Origin: Schlesneria sp.
GTDB taxonomy: Bacteria; Planctomycetota; Planctomycetia; Planctomycetales; Planctomycetaceae
Assembly (NCBI GenBank): GCA_025353525.1
Contig: JANXOO010001236.1
Span: 1-9,779, forward strand
Direction: 5' to 3'
Length of the DNA stretch: 9,779 nt
Positions within the stretch are counted from its first letter, which is position 1. Each line of letters begins with the position of its first letter. The notes beneath the pieces are model-generated. The model was given only the letters and a program-made list of their open reading frames with translations, ran no database searches and was not told the DNA's origin. The position numbers and the translations under genes are program-made. This document shows positions 1-6,687 of this stretch, piece by piece.

Positions 1-233
1 CTCTTGGTCCCGGAATCATCAAAACGCCGCAATCTCAAGTGGTTCGACCAGTAGTACACAGACACTCGCTGGACCGCCGCTCGACAATATCGCAAACGAT
101 CGGTGAACAACGCCTGCGACAGCATGGCCCACAACGTGATACTCATCGTGTAGACGATGCCGTCGTCGTTTTCCGGAGCGCCATGAGCATCCGGTTGTCC
201 AAACGACACACCTTCCGCTGGAGGCTTGCCGTT
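1..233 (-). pseudogene. N-terminal part of a probable IS4-family transposase, cut by the window edge and probably frame-damaged
   Basis: A minus-strand frame is open from an in-frame TGA at 236-234 to the left edge (77 codons). It reads like the N-terminal region of planctomycete IS4-type transposases as I remember them: GVSFG, a short acidic linker, then IVYTMSITLWAMLSQALF, then YCRAAVQRV and a DDSGT stretch just before the edge. The DDE catalytic residues would lie outside the window. The only in-frame starts are a GTG at 209-207 or an ATG at 146-144, and both begin too late for an intact protein. A minus-strand segment in another frame, from an ATG at 321-319 (MLNWNHLYQNTIAERY...), also looks protein-like and could be the original 5' end, which would imply a frameshift near 215-240. 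No terminal inverted repeat or target duplication was found. The family call rests on memory of conserved words only. Confidence 0.5.
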
Positions 234-375
234 TCAAGTCCGGTTTCCCGCCCGAGACGGGCTCATCGCCGGAATATCTTTCTGCGATCGTGTTCTGGTA
301 CAAGTGATTCCAGTTCAACAAACTCTATTCCCGTCCTGCGGAATACTGTCCGACGATTCACGTTCGAGACCACCG

Positions 376-1080
376 ATGGAACCTGACCACATTGTCGTCT
401 GCCGCTGCGGTGCGCAGGTTCGTATTCGGGAGCGGCAAGGCACAATCGCCGTTCGGTGTCCTGTGTGCAAGACTCAACTGAACGACGCGACGGCACCCGT
501 TTCAATGATTCCCATGCAGGTACCGGGCGAACACGAATCGACCTGTCCGATTTGCCAGTCTGCAATCCGGGGCGATGCGGCAACGACCCAGTGTCCCGCA
601 TGTGATGAAGTTCATCATGCCGAATGCTGGACGGAAATCGGAGGTTGCGGAACGTACGGATGTATTCAGGCTCCCCGGCAGGAAAAAGTAGCAGTACCAG
701 TCCCGACGCGTGCCTGGGGCGATGCGAAAACGTGTCCTGTCTGCGGTGAAACGATCAAATCGATTTCATTGCGCTGCCGCTATTGCAAGACCGATTTCCA
801 CACGGCTGACCCGATGGAACGAGGCGACCTGATTCGACGGAATCAGCTCGTCGAAGAACAAGGTCATCTGAAAATCGGCACCATTGTTCTTTTCGTCATC
901 AGTCTGCTGGGATGTACGTCGCCGCTGGCAGGGGTGATCGGGTCTGCCTGGCTCATGCCAAGGCGCGAACAATTGCGGAAATGCGGACCGCTCTATCTCG
1001 TCATGGCATGGCTGATTTTTGTTTTTTCAAGCCTGTTTACGACTTTGATCGTCGTCTTCTTTTTGTTCGACCGGGTATAA
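376..1080 (+). CDS. Membrane-anchored prokaryotic RING-finger / zinc-ribbon protein
   Basis: The 234-aa product has three metal-binding clusters followed by a membrane anchor. Cluster 1 is Cys9, Cys11, Cys28, Cys31 (CxC...CxxC). Cluster 2 (residues 57-96) is RING-like: Cys57/Cys60, Cys73/Cys76, His80 or His81, Cys84, Cys91 and Cys96, with the wording HAECWTEIGGCGTYGC typical of prokaryotic RING family 1. Cluster 3 is a zinc ribbon, Cys120/Cys123 and Cys134/Cys137. Two hydrophobic helices at about 168-194 and 205-231 end the protein, so the zinc modules probably face the cytoplasm. Prokaryotic RING domains are known from planctomycetes, but ubiquitin-ligase activity cannot be assumed, and no E1, E2 or ubiquitin-like gene is in view. 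The start at 376 was chosen because the Cys-rich domain begins right after it; the frame stays open to an ATG at 226, but that extension is unlike a protein and overlaps the transposase remnant. The ribosome binding site is weak. A likely operon with the TPR gene 56 bp downstream. Confidence 0.85.
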   Translation: MEPDHIVVCRCGAQVRIRERQGTIAVRCPVCKTQLNDATAPVSMIPMQVPGEHESTCPICQSAIRGDAATTQCPACDEVHHAECWTEIGGCGTYGCIQAPRQEKVAVPVPTRAWGDAKTCPVCGETIKSISLRCRYCKTDFHTADPMERGDLIRRNQLVEEQGHLKIGTIVLFVISLLGCTSPLAGVIGSAWLMPRREQLRKCGPLYLVMAWLIFVFSSLFTTLIVVFFLFDRV

Positions 1081-1136
1081 ATCCGCGGGTGGACTGATCG
1101 TACTGCAAAGGGTCGTGAAGGACTGCGAGGTTCAAA

Positions 1137-4100
1137 ATGGCGGTTTCGGGTGCAGTTCCCAAAAGCGGTGCGAGTCCCCTCGATTCACGAGGATCCTGGT
1201 TCGCTTCTTTCGCCTGGATGGGAATCTGGTTTGCAAGTGTTGCAGTTGCTACCGGTTTGGCTGGCGTCGTCGTCTGGTTTTTACGGTCATCCTCGACGCC
1301 GACTCGGGCGGACCTGGACGGATGGCTTTGGGGTTCGCAGGAACTGAAAGTGGCAGCACTGCGCGATGCATACAACGGTCGACGATCTTTACTTGTCGAT
1401 CCACAGCAAACCGAAATCCAATCCTTTCTGGACGGGATTGTGCAACCCATCGAAGACCATCAACGGGATAAGTGGTTTGAATCGGTGGATATCGAACACT
1501 TTCGGCAACGACTGAACCGTTCGCCCTGGGTGCGGTCGCTCAGCCTGATCGACCGCGCGACGTTGGCGAAAACAACAATCCCGAAACTTCAGTTCGACCT
1601 GCCGGCACAATTTGCACGAATCGACATCGTTCGGATTAATTCCTGGGCACAGAAACCGGGAGCCGCAACAACCGGACAGGACGATAAACTCGTTTTCACA
1701 TACGCATTTCGCCAGAATGAAAAATGCGAACAATTGTTGTTCTGGGTGCGAAAATCCGGTGTGAACTGGAAGCTTGTCGATTGGGAATGGGTCGAAAGCG
1801 GCCTTTCGGAGGTCGAGGGTGCCGGTTTGTGGAACGCAGTGACCCGAGACAAGCGCGGTGCCACTTTCCTCGACGCCTTTGCACAAATACAAGCCGCCGA
1901 TCAGCTTGGATATTCCGACGGGAATCGTACCGCACAACTTCTGAAACTGGGGGAATCACGCGAGATTCCTGATTCGATCCGTGATCAATTCAGATACTGG
2001 CTAATGATTCGCTGGAATCGTCATTATGCACATGCGGAAGTCCGACGAATTGCCAGCCAGGTAGCAGATCCTGATCGTCTCCCTGCGGTTCACGCCTTTG
2101 TTGCCGCCGCCTGCGAAGCAACCGGCGAATACAAAGAAGCTCTGGATTCGCTGACGCGATTTGAAGAACTGGCGGGATTTAGTCCTGACCGGGCAAAATC
2201 GCATGCACGGTTGCTGCAGCGGTCCCATCGTCGCGACGACGCATTAGCTGAGTGGCGCCGGGTTTCCGATTTTGGGCCGGAGGATGTCGAAGCCCTCTCG
2301 GCACTTCAGGGGTTACTTCAAAGTGACCAATCGTCGGAAGTCTTCGACCGGATCACGTCGGCCCGAGAACCGGTAAAACTGGCGTCTCAATTTGTGATGC
2401 GAAACAATTATCAACTGACGACCGTAATGCTGAAGAGGTATCTGGATTTTGCAAAAGGCATCGCTCCCACTGCCGATCACGCACTGGATATTGAGGCGTT
2501 GTGGCTAAGCAAGAGCAATGACCATCTGGCAGCAGCGGCATTGCATCGCAAACGAGCGGAACTGCAGGGATCGCCTGAATCGCAGTCCGGACATTGGGTC
2601 AATTTCTTCAAGGAAATGCAGAAGGCTGACGAATTGGTCGCCGGTTTTCTCGAGCACCCCGACCCGAAAGCGGCCTTTCAATTGCTCGTCGAAGGGATCG
2701 ATTTCGGAGAAGGATTCGTCTCGGTCGATGTACTGCCCGAATTACTCGATGCCGTTCGGGAAAAACTTCCGGGCGATCCACTATTGCTTTATTACGAAGG
2801 TTACGTTGCTGCCGAACGACAACGATTCGTCGAGGCCAGGGAACGGTTTTTAGCGGCGAAAAAAGCCATCGCCGGGAGACGAACAGAGTTGGCTGCAATC
2901 GAAGATTCGGACGATCCCGCCCCCGGCCAAAGTGATATCAACAGCCTCGATTCGCTTGCGTCACAGATCGACAATCAGCTCCACGAGATAAGGTATGAAC
3001 TGGGGGAAGATGTCGAGATCCTGAACGACTCTCAACAGGATGAAATGTGTTATCAGACCCTGGCACGTCTCGCCAATGAGTATCGACACTGGACGGCACT
3101 CGATCGGCTCAATCAATCGTTTGAGAAATCCGGCTCGAAAAATATCTGGTTGCCGTACTATCAAGCGTGCAGTTTGCTCGGCAGTCGGGATTTTGCCGGA
3201 GCTCGGGCCAGGTTGCAGTTGATCGCCAGTCGCGAAAACGAAGAACCAAGTGCAAGTTACTATTGCCGTAGTTTTCAGCGTGAACTCGATTCGGCGGAGT
3301 TTCCCGATCCCCTGCAAGCCTTCCTGAACAGCAACGACCGTCTAGAAAGCTTCCAGCATATTTCGCAACGACTGCTCGTCGATCGCGACTGGACGCGTCT
3401 CGATCAACTGGTGGACGCTTACCAGACCGATCCGGACGATCCGGATGTTGCACTAATCAGACTTGAAATGGCATGGAGGCGTGGGGACGATGCGTCGCTT
3501 GTCGAACGGCTCACTCCCTGGCCGACAGACTTGATGAAAACGCAGTTTTACCTGTTATCGAGCTGGCGCGAACGACTCGTTCGAAGCCTGATTCGATTGG
3601 GACGTCACGACGAGGCTCGGGAACGAGCGGCCGAAATGTTCGAACGATTCGACGAGACGTGGCCGCTGGTCATGTGCGACATTGCAGGTGGTAAGTCGAC
3701 CGCGGGTATCGATCGAATTCTTGAATCCGATGACCCGATGGAACGCGACCGGTTGTTGAACCGAATCAACTCCGAACCCGATTTTCGACAAATTTTTCTG
3801 GAACCAGACTTCGCTGAGCTGAGGGCGAAGTATGTATTCGAAATGCCGTACTATTCTGATTCGGTGTCGTTGACACTTCTCCAAAGCAAACCAGCGGATA
3901 TGACAGAGTCATTCTTGCGACAACGACTGTCAGATCCCGAAGCGGCGGCGGAATCACCACTTCGGATCTCAACGGTACTTCCTTCAACATTTGTCGTGGA
4001 ATGGCGAGGGACTCGTTTCGCCATCAGTACAAAATCCGAACCCTTTTTCTCGAAAGTCTTCCTCGACAATCCTGGCTACCGCCGTCGATGGCGGGGAAAG

Positions 4101-4694
4101 TCTGCCGAATTGCACGCGATGTTCCGGAATCAAAATGCCAGTATCAGAATCCGGATTTTGTGCTCGGACGAAGTACAGCCATGGAACTCACCGACCGTTG
4201 CCGTTCGGGAACTTGGAGCCAGGTTAATCGACGAAAATACAGTTGGTGCCGTGAATTCACCCGCGTATTCGAGAGTCGTACATGTCATCCGCTTGAACGG
4301 GAATCAGTCCGAACAATTGGCCAGCCGTCGCCCGTTTACAGAACTTGATCCGGCAACCATCGTGATTCGCGGACCGATGAATGAACGCCCCGTCGACCGC
4401 AAACTGAAAAAGCGTTTGGCAACGCTTGCACGAACCCTGTTGAACAAAGAAGTGCAGCCAGAATCGACATCAGCGTCCCGGATCATCATTCAAGTAGTAC
4501 TTGGCCAATCGGACGACAATCTGTCGGCTCCGTTTCGCGTCATTGGAGCTCAATCACAAACCTATGGCGGTATTAAATTGATCGGAGAATACGCGATTGA
4601 AGACCATTTCGCAGGTTTCCCCGAACTGCGCCGCGGGGTCCGATACGCGATTTCGCTCGATCAGGTGATTTCTATTGAAGAAACGGCTGAATGA
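1137..4694 (+). CDS. Very large single-pass membrane protein with TPR-like repeats, function unknown
   Basis: The 1185-aa product starts at an ATG with GAGG 6 nt upstream (1127-1130). Residues 21-49 form one strong hydrophobic helix, so the protein is membrane-anchored with the bulk probably outside the cytoplasm. Residues about 85-225 form a mixed alpha/beta segment that may be NTF2-like (guess). From about 310 to 900 there are helical hairpins of TPR type, clearest at 315-410 (HAFVAAACEATGEYKEAL and the following DDALAEWRRV) and at 548-580 (LLYYEGYVAAERQRFVEAR). The last 280 residues, from MPYY at 903, are not TPR. They contain a domain around 905-1075 that loosely recalls DUF4261, and the final 80 residues (GGIKLIGEYAIE...LRRGVRYAISLDQV) recall the DUF2314 pattern; both are impressions, not searches. 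Coding is intact over its whole length. It is probably translated from one transcript with the RING protein. A scaffold for protein contacts is the safe reading; no catalytic motif was seen. Confidence 0.88.
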   Translation: MAVSGAVPKSGASPLDSRGSWFASFAWMGIWFASVAVATGLAGVVVWFLRSSSTPTRADLDGWLWGSQELKVAALRDAYNGRRSLLVDPQQTEIQSFLDGIVQPIEDHQRDKWFESVDIEHFRQRLNRSPWVRSLSLIDRATLAKTTIPKLQFDLPAQFARIDIVRINSWAQKPGAATTGQDDKLVFTYAFRQNEKCEQLLFWVRKSGVNWKLVDWEWVESGLSEVEGAGLWNAVTRDKRGATFLDAFAQIQAADQLGYSDGNRTAQLLKLGESREIPDSIRDQFRYWLMIRWNRHYAHAEVRRIASQVADPDRLPAVHAFVAAACEATGEYKEALDSLTRFEELAGFSPDRAKSHARLLQRSHRRDDALAEWRRVSDFGPEDVEALSALQGLLQSDQSSEVFDRITSAREPVKLASQFVMRNNYQLTTVMLKRYLDFAKGIAPTADHALDIEALWLSKSNDHLAAAALHRKRAELQGSPESQSGHWVNFFKEMQKADELVAGFLEHPDPKAAFQLLVEGIDFGEGFVSVDVLPELLDAVREKLPGDPLLLYYEGYVAAERQRFVEARERFLAAKKAIAGRRTELAAIEDSDDPAPGQSDINSLDSLASQIDNQLHEIRYELGEDVEILNDSQQDEMCYQTLARLANEYRHWTALDRLNQSFEKSGSKNIWLPYYQACSLLGSRDFAGARARLQLIASRENEEPSASYYCRSFQRELDSAEFPDPLQAFLNSNDRLESFQHISQRLLVDRDWTRLDQLVDAYQTDPDDPDVALIRLEMAWRRGDDASLVERLTPWPTDLMKTQFYLLSSWRERLVRSLIRLGRHDEARERAAEMFERFDETWPLVMCDIAGGKSTAGIDRILESDDPMERDRLLNRINSEPDFRQIFLEPDFAELRAKYVFEMPYYSDSVSLTLLQSKPADMTESFLRQRLSDPEAAAESPLRISTVLPSTFVVEWRGTRFAISTKSEPFFSKVFLDNPGYRRRWRGKSAELHAMFRNQNASIRIRILCSDEVQPWNSPTVAVRELGARLIDENTVGAVNSPAYSRVVHVIRLNGNQSEQLASRRPFTELDPATIVIRGPMNERPVDRKLKKRLATLARTLLNKEVQPESTSASRIIIQVVLGQSDDNLSAPFRVIGAQSQTYGGIKLIGEYAIEDHFAGFPELRRGVRYAISLDQVISIEETAE

Positions 4695-4783
4695 CATCGT
4701 TCCCGATTGCTCGCCCGCCCAAAATGAGATTTCAATGAAACTTCGGCGGAATCCGATTGGAAACTGGCGTTCTATTTCCGATT

Positions 4784-4798
4784 CGATTACCGTAATCG
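4784..4798. promoter_or_regulatory. Perfect 7-bp dyad, possible operator upstream of the S1 cluster
   Basis: CGATTAC-C-GTAATCG is a perfect inverted repeat with a single central base. The one-base centre makes an RNA hairpin unlikely and fits a dimeric regulator site better. It lies 22 bp before the small ORF start and about 150 bp before the S1 start, in the only sizeable gap of this cluster. No clear -35/-10 pair could be placed around it, so its role is inferred from position alone. Confidence 0.25.
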
Positions 4799-4819
4799 CT
4801 GATTGATCGATAGGAATTG

Positions 4820-4951
4820 ATGTTTCCGCTCAAAGTCATCATGCCGGGCATTCGTCCGCAGAGCGGTCGTCCGGTCCGATTTGATCACATGTCAGCGCAT
4901 CGCAATTCGGCGGTGCGCGAATCGATCGACGAGTTGAGGTTGGCACGATGA
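4820..4951 (+). CDS. Candidate 43-aa small protein or leader peptide overlapping the S1 start (ATGA)
   Basis: An ATG at 4820 opens a 43-codon frame that begins MFPLKVIMPGIRPQSGRPVR and ends in DELRLAR. Its TGA (4949-4951) overlaps the S1 ATG (4948-4950) as ATGA, the arrangement typical of translationally coupled genes. An AGGA at 4812-4815 lies 4 nt before the start, close but usable. The product is strongly basic (one Lys, seven Arg, two His against four acidic residues) and has no membrane segment. I do not recognise the family. If real, it could be a small basic protein made with S1, or a leader whose translation controls S1 synthesis; S1 is known to autoregulate its own translation in Escherichia coli. 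It could also be a chance frame, since the S1 start has its own GAGG (4936-4939) inside this frame. Confidence 0.4.
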   Translation: MFPLKVIMPGIRPQSGRPVRFDHMSAHRNSAVRESIDELRLAR

Positions 4952-6669
4952 ATGGTGAAGAGACGATGTCTGGCAATGGTCAGACACAAAACGGGCAGAC
5001 GCACGACGGGCAAGTTCAATCCGCACAGACGATCAGTCACGATTTGACCGCAGGTGCAACAATGAATTCTGCGGCTGCTATTCCGGCAATCGCGGCCAAT
5101 GTCGCCGTTGAAGCGAATGTTGCTGCCGCCAGCATTGCTATCGCTGCCGCTCATAGCGTCTCACAGACACACGATGCACTTGGCCAATCTGATCAATCAG
5201 ATGCAAGTTCCGGCGACGAGGTCCGCAAGCGCCCAGTGCTTAACCCGAGCACCGATGACCACCAGACGCGTGCGGTCGGAAGTATAGGTTCCGTTGTTGA
5301 AACGGAAGCCGTGGCGATCGCGGCAGCCGCGGCGGCTCAATCGGCCGGAGACACCGTTTCCAGCGGACCTGTCGGCCAGATTGCTCTGCCGCCACGGCAG
5401 ATGACTCTCGACGAAGTTCTCGAAAAAGAGATCGACGTGGCGATGTCGGGTCAAATGACCGCTCCGACCGCTGCACCCGTCGGTGCCTTGATACCTGTGC
5501 CCGGTTCTGCTGCAGCGGAACTTCCCGCGTCGGAAGAACAACTGGAAACCGGAACCCGATTGAAGGCCAAAGTTCAAAGCGTCACCGCTGACGACGTCTT
5601 TTGCGAAGTCGGATATCGCTCGCCCGGTGTTTTGCCCGTCCGGCAGTTTCCACAAGGCAAGCAGCCGCGAGTCGGTGAAGAATTCCTTGTGGTCGTGGAA
5701 AAATTTGATCCGGAAAACAGCGTTATTCTTGTCAATCTGCCCAAGGCAACTCGCAAGGCACGCGGCAATTGGGACGAACTGTCGGTTGGCCAAATCACTG
5801 AATGTATTGTCAACAAGTCGAACAAAGGGGGACTTGATGTCACCGTTGGCGGACTGCGTGCGTTTCTGCCCTCCAGTCAGGTCGATATCGGGTTCGTGGC
5901 GTCGCTCGACAGCTTCATCGGTCAAAAGTTGACGGTTCAGATTACAGAATTACATCAGGGCAAACGCAATCTGGTCGTCAGCCGCCGTGCCATTCTGGTC
6001 GCCGACCGAAAGGAACTCGCGGGCGCTTTTTGGGAAAAAATCGAAGTCGGTCAGCAATTCACCGGCACGGTCAAGACGATCAAGGATTATGGTGCGTTCG
6101 TCGATCTGGGTGGTGCTGACGGATTCCTGCACATTGGCGAGATGAGCTGGACACGTGTCAAACATCCGTCAGAAGTTCTGAAAGAAGGACAACAGTGCGA
6201 TGTCGTCGTCCTGTCGCTCGACCGCGAGAAGGAAAAAATCGGACTCGGAATGAGACAACTCACCCACAACCCGTGGGGCAGCGCCGAAGCAACTTATGCC
6301 GTCGGCAAAGAAGTGGGCGGCAAGGTAACTCGAATCACCGATTTCGGTGCCTTTGTCGAACTCGAACCCGGCGTCGAAGGATTGATTCACATCAGCGAGA
6401 TGGACCATCAACGAATCCGAAAGGTCACTGATGTTGTGAATGTTGGACAGGAAATCCAGGCACAAGTGCTGGAAGTGACTCCTGATCGTCAACGAATCAG
6501 CCTGTCGATGAAAGCCCTCAAACAAAAGCCCGAAAAACCGAAAGACGAAGACCTCTCGCCAGGCAAAGGCGAAGCCTACGAACGCAAACGCAAAGAACCG
6601 TTGCGAGGCGGTACGACCGCTGCTGGCGGCGGTGGCCTTTTTGGCAATCCTGGCGACTTCAAACGCTGA
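4948..6669 (+). CDS. rpsA: 30S ribosomal protein S1 (four S1 domains, long Ala/Gln-rich N-terminus)
   Basis: The 573-aa product carries four S1 RNA-binding OB-fold domains at about residues 200-268, 279-346, 367-436 and 452-521. Domains 3 and 4 are the most canonical (KDYGAFVDLGGADGFLHIGEMSW and TDFGAFVELEPGVEGLIHISEM in the middle of each). S1 binds mRNA leaders on the small ribosomal subunit and helps start translation; four domains instead of six is common outside proteobacteria. The tail is Lys/Arg-rich and ends in a Gly-rich stretch (RGGTTAAGGGGLFGNPGDFKR at its end), as I recall from planctomycete S1 proteins. The first 195 residues are low in complexity: repeated NGQTQ-like words, then Ala-rich runs, then an acidic helix (LDEVLEKEIDVAM, about 155-167). 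The start at 4948 has GAGG 8 nt upstream; a Met at residue 7 (4966) is the alternative. Another S1-domain translation or RNA-decay factor is possible but less likely. Confidence 0.85.
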   Translation: MNGEETMSGNGQTQNGQTHDGQVQSAQTISHDLTAGATMNSAAAIPAIAANVAVEANVAAASIAIAAAHSVSQTHDALGQSDQSDASSGDEVRKRPVLNPSTDDHQTRAVGSIGSVVETEAVAIAAAAAAQSAGDTVSSGPVGQIALPPRQMTLDEVLEKEIDVAMSGQMTAPTAAPVGALIPVPGSAAAELPASEEQLETGTRLKAKVQSVTADDVFCEVGYRSPGVLPVRQFPQGKQPRVGEEFLVVVEKFDPENSVILVNLPKATRKARGNWDELSVGQITECIVNKSNKGGLDVTVGGLRAFLPSSQVDIGFVASLDSFIGQKLTVQITELHQGKRNLVVSRRAILVADRKELAGAFWEKIEVGQQFTGTVKTIKDYGAFVDLGGADGFLHIGEMSWTRVKHPSEVLKEGQQCDVVVLSLDREKEKIGLGMRQLTHNPWGSAEATYAVGKEVGGKVTRITDFGAFVELEPGVEGLIHISEMDHQRIRKVTDVVNVGQEIQAQVLEVTPDRQRISLSMKALKQKPEKPKDEDLSPGKGEAYERKRKEPLRGGTTAAGGGGLFGNPGDFKR

Positions 6670-6687
6670 TGCACGGGCGGTTTCAGA

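Noticed and set aside
1..54. Possible 3' end of a plus-strand gene (reads ...KRRNLKWFDQ then TAG).
   Set aside because: Only 17 codons are visible, and the opposite strand gives a better, longer match to transposase words over the same bases.
226..375. Upstream extension of the RING protein from the ATG at 226.
   Set aside because: The extra 50 residues show no domain, contain unusual Cys and Pro-rich wording and overlap the transposase remnant; the zinc domain begins directly after the ATG at 376.
39..386. Open plus-strand frame of 115 codons at the left edge.
   Set aside because: Its product is dominated by Arg, Ser, His and Thr and it runs into the RING gene in another frame; it looks like the shadow of the minus-strand transposase sequence.
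5197..5925. 242-codon minus-strand frame opposite S1.
   Set aside because: It lies wholly antisense to a clear S1 gene, has no domain and has a composition rich in Arg, His and Ser, as expected of a shadow frame.
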